Assembly (NCBI RefSeq): GCF_029227915.1
Contig: NC_079885.1
Coordinates: 25,111,001 to 25,175,000, forward strand
Length of the DNA stretch: 64,000 nt
Source of the DNA: Hydractinia symbiolongicarpus
Taxonomy: Eukaryota > Cnidaria > Hydrozoa > Anthoathecata > Hydractiniidae
Direction: 5' to 3'
The translations under genes were made by a program, and so were the position numbers. Shown piece by piece: positions 41,501 through 52,234 of this stretch. Positions within the stretch are counted from its first letter, which is position 1. Each line of letters begins with the position of its first letter. Under the pieces are notes generated by a model, which saw only the letters and a program-made list of their open reading frames with translations, was not told the DNA's origin and made no database searches.

Positions 41501-44500
41501 TTAACTTTTATGAAACCAAAAGAAAATTCTATGCATTTTTCCACCTACCGAATTCTCACGTCCATAAAACCTTCGTGTTGAAGTTACTTCTTCACTGTTT
41601 TCTTGCGTCTTCTTAAATTTATTTAAAATGGCGCTAAAATCTTCAATTTCATTAGACAAATCAGGGTTGTTTTTTGTTAACCAACCAATAACAACATCCC
41701 TATCCGGTATTTTGTGTTCATCCTGAAGCGTACTTGCGATATTTTCAACTCCATCATCATCAACTGCTACCACTTTGTCGTTTGTTGAAAATGATTTATA
41801 CGACTTCATCGCTATATTAAGGGCATGACGCCGGTCAGATAAATAATGAAGATTCGTGGTCACTTCTCCACTCTTCATGAAATGCCGAGCAAAGTAAGAA
41901 CTTCCATAGCCACCATCATTGCACGCAAACGTTGCTATGCCACACCGAATTCTTATCCACGACACTCGTTGATATTCACCTTTACCTAAAGCTTAAGCCA
42001 TTCGAAAACTAGCAGTAAGTGAAGCAGATACGTTAGTTTGGGTCATCTTAGCAGCAGTACCGGAACCGGAAAGAAACACACGTGTTGAACGTACGGTGGA
42101 TATCTTTTCACGAAGGTGAGTAACATAAACTCATAATGCTCAAAAAGAAGGTCGGTAACAACTAAGAATTTTTCGCCGTAGATGGTGCTGGTCTTATAGT
42201 TGGTCTTAGATATAACGCGATGACCTTCATAACCACTTACAACTTTCTGCTCCTTAAAATCTTTAAGTCTGAGCTGAATTAGATTTGAAGCGCGAAGACC
42301 ATTGCCCTGGTAATCCTTTTGCCATATGTTTTTGGATTTTCTTTAAATTTAAAATAAAAAGAGAGAAGACTTTGTATTGCATCACTTCTTCCATAACCAA
42401 TGAAGTGTTTTGGATTAAGTAGCTGCTTAACTTTGTTTTTCCGGATATCAACACGTCTTTGCTTGATATGAGGATTGAGATCTTCGTTGAAATCCTTTAT
42501 GCTCCCTTCCAGCAGTTGCATTTGTTGACGATTCATGCCAGCATACACAAGGCTTTTACGTAAAAACTGGATAAAGAAACCTAACGAAGTAAATCTGGAC
42601 CGCAGAGTACTAGCTTGCACGCCAGATGTTTTACCAATCATTTTAAGCGATGGATAGTGGTAAAAGTCGCGAAATAAATGGATGTTCGTAAAGGGATGGC
42701 TTGGTAACATTTCCATTTCTTCAGATAAGACATCCCACATCGCAGCAACCTCATTTCTATGTTGTTGCGCTACATTTTTGTTATCTGTGTCTGGTCCCAT
42801 TGAACAAGCCATACTCTCCTGAAAGGAATTGAGCAAATCGTCAGAGTTTTTATAAAAGATCAAAAAATAATCTTCTTCCTTAATTTTCCACTTATCACGC
42901 TCATTTTGTGATAACCGAATAGCATTAGGTGTAAGGTAGCTCTGATCGATTTCCTTAATGGCTTTAATTTCCCAGGGCCCGATCTGCGCACAAATTCCTC
43001 TGTGTCTCCTTCTTTTGTGTCTTCGTTGGCCTTCTCTTTACCCTTCTTTTGGTTTCCTGAATGATCAGCTTCTGCCGTCGAAGTTTTGAAGCCAACTTTA
43101 CACGCTGCCCGTGATTCGCTCAAAATGCGTTTTCACTCTTCTTCACTTAAGTTTCGATGTCTTTTGTGATTTTCTAGGTGATGATCGAAACGCAAAAATT
43201 ACTCTGAGCACTCATCACAACGTAAAGGTAAAGGTGCTTTATGCTTATCCGATCTGCACCAAAGAAAGAAAACTCTAAGTTCGCTTTGCTTCAATTTTGC
43301 ATCGGTTATGCTAGACTTGTGCTTCATGATTAAATGTCTACTAAGCTTGTCGTTTATAAATATTTTTCATTCAGGATATTTGTACACATAATTTCTCCGC
43401 TCGCCACAACTGACTTCCTCCACCACGTCGATACCACCCAAAAATTCCTTCATTGAATCTTTAACCTTTTTTTCCTTTTTCTCAACACTTCTTTGCAGTC
43501 TCAATTTGGTAACAGACGATTTGATTTTTTTAAGACGTTTTTTAAAATGTTCTTGTTTTTTTCTTTGTTTTTTTACCGCCGAAAATTCTCTTTCTGCTGC
43601 CATTTCAGCTTTTCGCATCATCCCTTCATTTTTAAATGAAGCCTGTAAGGAAAATTGCAATACGATCTAAAAAACTTGACAATGATTTTAACCCTATTTG
43701 CTATCAGTACCTTGAGTGAATTAGGCCAGGAAAATCGTAAACGTGTTTTATAATCTGGCTAATCGAATTCTTAACAAAATGTCTTTCCTTAAGGAAGGGT
43801 TAACACAAAAAAAACTTCTTACATTCTCGTCAAAGGTGTTTCCTAAATTATACCAGTCCAAGTCTTCTTCATCAGACGATTCTTCATCTGGTACACAGTC
43901 CTTTTCCGGTGCTTTTGAGCACGGGCGTAATTCCATGCATCTCTTGCCGAAACATATCCCCTTTTTAAGCGCTTCTAGATATAAAAAAGCAATTTTGGCG
44001 TCGTTGCACAACATGGACAGAAAATTTTGTTCAACATTTACCTATGGACAAAACACTTTTTTTAACTTTTACCTTATTCAATGTTTGGCGGTCAACCTTA
44101 TTTGCATCGTCATCATTTTCAGATTCTACAACATTGCCACTCAAGTCAGATTGCTGTAAGTAAATTTATATTGATACATATATAAAGAATCAATATAAAA
44201 AAGTAACTTTGGATCAAATTTTCTTAACAGTTTAAAAGGCAGCTGAAAAAGTCACAAATTAAAAACATAAAGAGCAAGAGAAATGATAAAAAAATAAAAT
44301 AAAATTAAAAAAATATGCATACTTCAATGTCAATAGAATTTTCTTTTGCAGCCATGTCTTTCGGCGCAACTTCATCTTCCTGTTTATGCGGCTATAATTG
44401 CAAAGCATGAAAATTATAGTCTGGAGTTCAAAAGTATTAAGCTACCAAGTCTAAATTAGCCCCTCCTTACAGTTTTAATGGAGGAAGTACTGAATAGAGA

Positions 44501-44890
44501 AATAAGGCTACCTTAAAGTTAATAAATGGAAAATTAGAACCTACCCATTGTTTGAAAAATCCAGGCTCAGTAATATCTAAAATATTTTTCACATACTTCA
44601 AAACTGTTTTAAAATAGGGACCAAAACGTTTAAAAAAATACTAGAGGCATACATTACGTACCCTCGTAATAATCGGGTTTGTTCGCATGTAACATGTCTA
44701 AATTACTGCAACAGTTTTTCTCCGAATGAGTATGCTCCTTCTCCCAAACAGGATCCTTTTCTATCTCAAGTGAACATAACTTGCTTAAATTCCTCAATCG
44801 TACGAAACCACCCGTTTCTGTTAACTGTATGCGATATAGATCGGCAACAGTTGTGCACTGTGACGCGTTGTTTATCGGATACAGCCGCAT
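41501..44890 (-). pseudogene. Zinc-finger/tyrosine-recombinase gene (Crypton-like), multi-exon
   Basis: Exon-like blocks on the minus strand: 44890-44656 (MRLYPINNASQ...; donor G|GTACGT), about 44627-44567, 44390-44322, 44150-44045, 44014-43830, 43660-43160, 43123-42860, 42863-42030 and 41997-41501. 43367-43660 is a Lys-rich coiled coil. Next come a C2H2-like finger (CDECSE, HHLENHKRH) with two in-frame stops, then the core: GNGLRASNL (first Arg), SKTNYKTSTIYG, RIRCGIATFACN (second Arg), ARHFMKSGEVTTNLHY (His and Tyr nucleophile; Tyr codon 41843-41845). This is the R..K..R..H..Y order of tyrosine recombinases found in Cryptons. Stops near 43368, 43205 and 42045 suggest decay, although an unseen intron could remove some. 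Confidence 0.7.
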
Positions 44891-44960
44891 GTCTGTATCT
44901 CTGGAGATAGCTGATAACGCTGGCTATCGGTCTCAGCCTGTTAGGCTAAAAACAAAATGG
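44803..44960 (+). repeat. Inverted-repeat unit, left copy (divergent first exons)
   Basis: Matches the minus strand of 57360-57512: CACCCGTTTCTGTTAACTGT, then AACAGTTG, then ATGTCTGTATCTCTGGAGA. The minus strand starts the recombinase gene (ATG at 44890); the plus strand starts MSVSLEIADNAG (ATG at 44889). The two starts overlap in one CATG. Confidence 0.7.
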
Positions 44961-46591
44961 CGACTGTAGATGCAAGTGATCCAACACGCTTCTTGGAAAG
45001 TAATTTTTCAGGTTAATATGGACCTTTATCTTTATGATGGAAGATTAACTTAATTTGCGAGTTCCTTATTCTACGACCTTAGCATCAATTTGTTGGCAAA
45101 TGGCCTAGGTAGTGGTGGTGTGATGTATATATAGCTAGCTAGCTATAGCTTAGCGTCCCTACAAAGCCAACTATTTATATATATCATGTTAAAAACAACT
45201 AAAGTATCTTTCATCCATCTGTTCAAAGCTCCAGTAACAAAAGAAGTTTATCTTATTTAATTCATTAAGTTGCAATATTTTCTTTTTATTTGCATTCTCC
45301 AGTATGTCACCTTATAAATGTTAGTGTATATATTTAAATTTGGTGAGTAAGTGAACAAAAAACTTTGTCTTATATAATATCTCAAGTAAGTGCAAAAAGA
45401 AATTTATTGTTAAACCAAAGCAAATATTGAGTCGATTTAAGTCTTTTGTCATGGAACAAAGGTTTTAATACCATATAATAACATCCAAACTGAAATTGCT
45501 AAACAAAAGAACAGAATTAATATCGAAGTGTCGTCATAGTAAAAAGTTTTATTTGAACAATTTTAAATCTGTTCACCTGGACAAATAGTTTTATACGTCT
45601 TTCTTTTAACTGTTTTTATCAATTGTATTACTCTTTTATGTCTATAACTTGTACGTATTCCCACCGGATTTATACAGTTTTTTTCACTAAATAAATTTTA
45701 AATTTGGTGCCTCTTGATTAAAGAACTTTAAAGTATATTTAGGTGTCCTAATCCAGAATTACTGATATTTAACAGCCTATACAAAAATTGACCTTATAAT
45801 TGTTTGTATTTTGATAACGATTGAGTATTGTGTGCTTGCAATGCTATAAACGAAACGTGCAGAGGACACGATTTCCTCTCACACATGATGCCAACTGAAA
45901 AATCTTTAAATATACATATAAAAAGAATTTTTTCAAATTTAAATGTTTGAAAAAAGACTTTAAGAAATGCTGCCCAATAGTGTAATGGTAGAACACCGGT
46001 TGAATCTTGTGTGTGGGTGCATGTCTAAAAAATGCACAATTTTAAACTTAATTCGTGCTCTCACATGAAGTATCCTTAATTTCAAGGCCCGTTTTATACA
46101 TGTAAGATCACAGGAGGTTCGGGTTCAAATCCCGATTGGGCATATTTTGGAAGAAATTTGTTGCAGCTGAATTATTCTTGATGGAAAATCCCAACATGAG
46201 ATTAACAACCCCTTAGTTAGAATACCTTCTGTTAAATTTGAATAATGTGTTTTACTATATATTTCTGTCGTTAAAATTTTTTCTTTGATATTGATGCGAA
46301 TAAGCACAATCATATGGAGTTAACAATATTTAATTATATATATATTAATTATATATTATTTAAATAATTAATAACTAAGTCTAACCATATTTAACCATGT
46401 ATTAATTAATAAGGTAAGGTAGGGTAAAATAAGAAGCATAATTGAATTGACCTGGCATTACCTGATAAGATAGGTGTTATAAAAATTAAATTATCAAATT
46501 AAGAGTTAGTCGACAAGGCTTCGTTTATCTATCTTGGGTGGTTTTAATCCTGCTCAAGGATCTTTTTTTAGACACGTGGAATCAAGTCAGA
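44961..46591. other. Intergenic AT-rich spacer
   Basis: No supported protein gene. An exon-like stretch MATVDASDPTRFLES at 44958-45002 ends in a GTAAT donor-like sequence. A tRNA-like locus is listed separately. Confidence 0.45.
45971..46142 (+). tRNA. tRNA-like locus with about 100 nt inserted in the anticodon region
   Basis: A seven-pair acceptor stem (TGCCCAA with TTGGGCA), a D arm with a perfect A box (TAGTGTAATGG) and a T arm TCGGG-TTCAAAT-CCCGA with a B box. Between D and T arms lie about 125 nt where about 28 are expected. No canonical anticodon loop with U33 could be placed, so the type is unknown. It is either a pseudogene with an insertion or a tRNA with an unusually long intron. 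Confidence 0.45.
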
Positions 46592-48130
46592 ATGGCTGTA
46601 GCTCCCGTACTTAAAGGCAATTCCAAACAAAAGCGTCCTGTGTTAAGAAGACTTCGAAAACAGCTGGAGGTATTGTAACACTAGTTATTTGTTTATATAT
46701 TTTTAGAAAGAATGCTTGCTGTACATCTCTGGGAAAGTTCTTGTCAACAATAAAAGAGCTTTGTTCTTGTGCATTTAAAACAACTATTTTTGCAATACAA
46801 TATATAATTTGTTCTTTTCAGCGAAAGGCTAAATGTATGTTAAAGACATGCTCGGTAGAAGATTTCTTTCGTCATATCGAAGAGTATTTGACTGGTAGGA
46901 GATATTTAATTTCCATATTTCCACTTCTATGGCAATTATAATATGCTCATCACTTTGTTTCCAATTTTAACATACATAGGCACCTTCACAAGAGGCGGAT
47001 TCCTCAACTGAATGTAATTATTAGTACATAATGATTTACACTCTGGAGTACAAACTATTGAGTTGGAAAAGTCTGCAGAATAGATGTTGTTTTTTCTTGC
47101 TCAAAATTTTTTTAATAAACATTAATTTTCTTTTTCGCTTATTTTACTTAGGATTGTTCTCGTGACTCAAAAAAACAACGGCTTACCTTTACCTTTCCGG
47201 TGCCCATAGAGAACGAAAAGTTAAAAATGGAATTGAATAAAGCAAAAGAAGCTGTTGAAAGATACAAGCAGATCGTAGATAGTCAAAAGAAGACTATACA
47301 CATTCTGAGAGAGAAAAATGCTTCGATGATGCTGCAATGTGCGGATTTCACAAAGCTAAAGATGTTTGAACATCTTGGACATTCTCGATCGTCACTAATG
47401 GTTGATGCATCGTTGTTTTCATCGTTCTTCCATAATGGCGATCCGTTGTTACAAGAACAAACGCCCACAATTTTGACAAGTGAGGTAATCTCCGGCCTGG
47501 CTTCCAATGTCATATTTTCTGGTCATTTCGCAGAAGTGACCCGCGCTGTGTTTGACGATGGAGATTCTGTAATTTTAAAAAGTTACTAAGCACTTGGTAA
47601 AGAGGAAACATCTCTGCGCAACCTAGCTTATGTTAGCCACGAAGCACGACTGCTACAGTTTGTTGGGAATCATCCCAATATTGTACAGGTCTTTGGTATT
47701 GTACACTCCAAAGGAAAATTTCATTCTGTGCTTAGCTATGAAGGGGATAGCAGCATAAAGCGGAAGGTAATATTTCCCACAGAAGACATAATGAAACAAA
47801 TGATTATTGGGCTAGCTAAAGCACTCTCTTTTTTATTTGATAAAGGAGTGTTACACCACAACATAATTCCTGAAAATGTCATGGTGAAAGGTAGTGACTT
47901 CACTCCGGTCATTATCGGGTTTTCATTCGCATGTCGAGCGTCTTGTGCGAAATCTAACGTTAAAGACGTTTTAAAGAAATTAACCGACCATCATCACGTG
48001 GCACCAGACAATTATGGAATTAAAACCTCTGAATTTCAAAGATGCGCTACTTGAAGCTCGCATTGAACGTTTCGTTTTTAAATGTATGGATAATCATGTT
48101 GGTTTGCGTCCCCCACATAATTTTTTTTCT
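46592..48130 (+). pseudogene. Coiled-coil protein kinase-like gene, broken
   Basis: Exon 1 (46592-46669) starts MAVAPVLKGNSKQKRP and ends GAG|GTATTG; exon 2 (46823-46893) follows CTTTTCAG in phase. The main exon begins at 47152 after TTTTACTTAG: a helix (ENEKLKMELNKAKEAVERY), then SGHFAEVTRAVFDDGDSVILKSY (glycine loop and VILK lysine), TAA at 47587, then NHPNIVQVFGIV, HHNIIPENVMV and VIIGFSFA. These correspond to HRDLKPEN and DFG, but both catalytic Asp positions are changed, so it was a pseudokinase even before breaking. FVFKCMDNHVGLRP near 48075 is the C-lobe end in a shifted frame. Exon 3 joining is unresolved. Confidence 0.6.
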
Positions 48131-48776
48131 AGAAAGGTTGAGAGGGTTTTGTATTGTTAGGCATGCATACATGTATTATAATTTGCTCGAGTTAAGAATA
48201 GTTTATAGCATCTCAATTGCCTTGGAGTACAGTGTTTTGACTATTTTTTTTCAATAAGTCACGTGAATGGATTTTCAGGGGAGTTCATTGCACGGTCAGC
48301 ATCTTGCGAAAGGTTTCGATTTCAATAGATAAACCAAATTAGTTATATTTTATGTAAAAGTATTGTAAAGTAAAACAGAAAAAATTATGTGTGTAATTTT
48401 GCATGTGCAATTTAGCATTAAATTATAATTTCCCTTACCATCTCAAGTCCCCTGTACAATTATATTGCCCAGGCGATTACATTGACTCAGGGCCGTAACT
48501 GACACTAATTTTTTTTTTGTTGTTGAAAGGGAGAAACGGATGTAAATCTTAAGATTTTACCCTTTAAATTGGTAAAAACGCATCCTCTGCGTTTTCCTTC
48601 ATATTAACCATGATTGACAAATATTTTAAGAGGGCTGTGGCCCCGGCCTCCTAGGCCACTACGATCCTGCGGGCCGATTAGTTTTATTTTTATCGTTCAC
48701 TACTTGAGCAGAAAGCAATATAAGAAACTAGCGAAGGCGCAAAAAAATTTGTTGTTTTAAAATAAAAATACACGCT
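48131..48776. other. Spacer between convergent genes
   Basis: No supported gene. Contains a short GGGGCCTCCTAGGCC-like GC-rich patch near 48640-48680 and AT-rich sequence. Confidence 0.45.
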
Positions 48777-51152
48777 TTACTTTTTGTTCAAAAAATATCT
48801 TTTTACATCAGCCGAATTTACATTCTCCTCCGGCTCCCACGTTGGTACCTCATAACCAATCCACTTTATCAGGTATTCAGTAATATTTTGATCTCCACTT
48901 TCTCTTTCTCTATCCTTCAGGATGTAATCGACAAAGCCTTCATCAACACTGGCTTGGGACATTACTTCTTGAAGGGTTATGTCGAGGCCTCTTGAGTTCG
49001 GGACTTTATCGGTCAGCTCAAGCATTTGACAATTGTCGTCAAGCTGACTCATTTTTTTATGACTTCCTTTTTTTCTTTTCTTAACATTTGAGGGAACAGG
49101 ATCTGTCAAAATTTCAGTCACCGCAACTTCCATATTTTCATTGACAACCTCACTATTTTCTACGACTGCGTCGGTAGGAGGTTGGAGACTAACCTGGTGA
49201 CCCTGGTGGGATTGGTTTTTTCGCTGTATAACTATGGCAAAAGAAGGTTTTATTTCTTCAAGGAAAGAAACTTTGCAGTTTCGCGATTTTAGCATTTTTA
49301 CTGGGAAAGTTTAGCAAATTTTTGCCAATCTGTAAAAATGTTGGCAAAAATTTGCTAAACTTTCCCAGTAAAAATGCCAAAAACCGCGAAATCGCAAAGT
49401 TTCTTTCCTTGAAGAAATATTATTTTCATAAATCTTTTTAAATGACAAATATAAACAAACGACTTAGACTGCGGTAAATTATTTTTGGCACTTGACCTGA
49501 CCATAAAGGAATTAATTTTTAGGGAATTCATTCTCGCAAAAAATATTAGGACTTGCTAACTTCGCGAAAATCAATTTTATTTTTGAAACATTTTCCCGCA
49601 AAATTAATTCCGTTAAGGTATGATATGATGTAAAAAAAACTGTTTTTCTGTAATGGATAAGAAAAGATGTTTATACCTAAAAATTTTATATGTTCCATGT
49701 TATCCAATAATATGGATAATTCCAATTTCGTACAGTTTGACGGTTTCTTAAAAATGAAACCCGGTGGTATTCCGAGAACTTCTACTTCGCCTTCAGTTAT
49801 CTTTCGGTACGGTACACGCGTCCATTTCCCACATGATGCTAAATCTATTTAAATATTTGTATGAATATCATAAATATCGCAGAAAGCCTCGTATACCAGC
49901 GTCGAATTTAGGGCCTGTAGCGTTTTCTTGATATCTTATATCAAATATTTGGATAATCCTCATATCAAAAAACGCTATTAGCTCTGATGCATAAAAGTGG
50001 AAAAATACTTACATATCTTTTTGTTAAGCGCTTCAGTAACATTGTCTCTATCACTTTTTGAAGTTTTGGCACTGTTCTCAGAAACACCTAAAATTATAAA
50101 TAGCGGAATAATTGCTAAAGCTAACATTTTTATTCACGTTGTTTGGAGGAAAGCATATTTTTGTCGGAAGCTTCAAACCTGCAGCGAAACATGAAAACTC
50201 CCACTCGATATCATGATGCTGTTCTACAAAGTCTACACCTCGTTGGCTGCCGTACACAGAAGTGTGACCTCTATTCCTCTCGCAATCAACATCAATAACC
50301 AATGTTTCTATGCCAAATGACAACATTTCTTTGCACTAGAATAACAAGGTAATTAAGAAGAATGTTTTCAACATTGGGTTATATTAAGTTAATAATTGTT
50401 AAAGAACCTTTGCTAAAATAAATTTACAGAAATTTCTCTCCTGATAGTCAATAATGTGTACCAGGGATTCAATCTTTCGGCGAGTCTGTTGAATTTTTAG
50501 CCGTTGTTGCTCTGCGCTCATGTCTTTGAATTCCGGAAGTTTGAAAGTTGTAGCTTTATCACAGTACGATGACTTTTCAATTTCTGACATTCCACCCCAT
50601 GCTCGATTGGCGTTTTTTAATGCTAAAGCGCTATCATGGTTAGTACCTAAAATATATCAATTCAAAATTAAACTTATATCTTAACATGTGAAATGAATGT
50701 TATTATTTTTTACAAAAACTAGCTCATATTGCCTGTCAGAGAGGAAATATACTCGGATCGAAATATATCAAATCATCGCATCGGTCGTGCACGGAGTTTT
50801 TCTGTTTTTTCCTGCTTTTTTCTTCTTTTTTGATCAATCCAGTTCTAAATAAAGATAAAGTGTAAAATTATTTTCGTGACTCATCGTCTTTTGGTAAATT
50901 GCGATAGAGCGGAAACTGAACCTTGACTTGGATCTCTGTTAGCCCTGTTTGTTCTACCGCTTCCCTCAGTAAAGTCAAAGAACCAATGTTGTCTCTTCCG
51001 TGACACGTCATTCCCTTGTCGTACATAGCTTCTAGTATATCAAGTTGCTCCTGCGATTTTTGTGTTCTTTTTGTTACTGTGCTGGAGGCCATATCGTTAT
51101 ACTCAACTAAAATAGGAATAGGTTTTGGCGTGAAAACAGCGTTCGGATTCAC
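48777..51152 (-). CDS. Homeodomain-like, HMG-like and chromodomain gene, multi-exon
   Basis: Exon A (51152-50922) carries KRTQKSQEQLDILEAMYDKG and TGLTEIQVK; the donor AAG|GTTCAG joins in phase 0 to exon B (50844-), which begins NWIDQKRRKKQ, completing a homeodomain recognition helix. A later block (about 50648-50403) has AWGGMSEIEKSSYCDKA, HMG-box-like spacing, and a basic coil. Blocks at about 50333-50165 and 50092-50020 follow. The last block (about 49235-48777) ends in a chromodomain: VDYILKDRERESGDQNITEY, LIKWIGYEVPTWEPEENV, RYFL. All lie on one strand downstream of KDZ. Whether they form one transcript is inference; a TGA follows exon B unless it is spliced out. Likely nuclear, DNA- and chromatin-binding. 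Confidence 0.5.
49251..49419. repeat. Long hairpin repeat, about 78-bp arms
   Basis: Left arm 49251-49328, 12-nt loop, right arm 49341-49419, with one short mismatched block (TTTTAGCA against TGCCAAAAA). ACTGGGAAAGTTTAGCAAAT and its complement are exact. The apparent N-terminus of the chromodomain ORF (49295 to about 49250) is translated repeat, so I start that exon after it. Confidence 0.85.
49508..49611. repeat. MITE-like repeat, GGAATTAATTTT ends
   Basis: GGAATTAATTTTTAGGGAA at 49508 against CGCAAAATTAATTCC ending 49611. Contains TTCGCGAAAA. The same end motif lies inside the MITE at 38200. Confidence 0.5.
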
Positions 51153-51440
51153 GACTAAGGACTTGAACGTAACATAGCGGTAGGCATTGCAAACAACAGA
51201 TTACTAATGTTTCACTCTAGTATATGATACACTATATCCATCGTTGCTTCTCCTATAGACAGCTTTTGTTTTAAATAGACGGGGACAACTAAACGTCTGG
51301 GCATTTTTGTAAAATTTAATTTAAGATAAATTCCTCTGCGGGCTATTCAAAAATTTTTTTGGTTTTGTGAAATCATAGAAGTTTATCAATATTGTATGTT
51401 CTTTATGAAAAATGAAAATCTGTTCTGAATATGGGTATAG

Positions 51441-51735
51441 GCCATAGGCTAACCAGAGTAAAACATTGACTTGACGCTGATTCACTTCGGCATTGTTTAT
51501 AAAGTTCGTTCTGTCAGTATTCGAAATGACCGTATCAGAGCCTCCGAGTTAGTCGGTATGGGCCATAGGCTAACCAGAGTAAAACATTGGCTTGACGCTG
51601 ATTCACTTCGGCATTGTTTATAAAGTTCGTTCTGTCAGTATTCGAAATGACCGTATCAGAGCCTCCGAGTTACTCGGTATGGGCCATAGGCTAACCAGAG
51701 TAAAACATTGGCTTGACGCTGATTCATTTCTACGT
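51441..51735 (+). repeat. 121-bp tandem repeat, about 2.4 units
   Basis: GCCATAGGCTAACCAGAG starts at 51441, 51562 and 51683, giving a 121-bp period. Units differ by only a few bases, so the duplication is recent. Each unit has a GAGTTAGTCGG / GAGTTACTCGG variant near its end. Confidence 0.9.
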
Positions 51736-52234
51736 CTTTCTTACTGTGACAATTATCGTTTTGCGCTACACAGGCAACAGGTTCGTGAAGAAACAAAGTT
51801 GAAAGGAAGTTACGCCAACAATTATATTATATAGTTAAGTAAGGTACACGAATTTTAATATCTAGTCATGAAATTTAAAACAAAAATAAATTATATATGT
51901 AAAAAAATATCTTAGGTATTAAATACATTTGTTTTGTTTAGAAAAGTCTAAGGAAGATGGTTGTTTCAGGTACAAGCCATGCGCAACACTTTTGGCTATA
52001 TACTCCTTATTCCCTGCCGTTGTATTTTTATATAATCGAACCACAGCTTCATAAATATATTTACAATATAACTTTTATTCACCATCTGCACTTTCACTTG
52101 AATCTGAGTATATTTCACTGTCCTCAGAGTAATACGCGAAATCTATCGTTTCGTCGTCTTCGTACATCACTAGCACATCATTCGCAAGTGAATTTTAATA
52201 TGAACGAAACTATTGAACAGAACTTTATTTCGAT

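Noticed and set aside
43743-44159. Plus-strand 138-aa ORF
   Set aside because: Antisense to acidic and Cys-containing exons of the recombinase gene, which have matching splice motifs.
44781-44969. 62-aa plus-strand ORF overlapping the recombinase first exon
   Set aside because: Its first half is antisense to the better supported exon; only the MSVSLE start is kept as an observation.
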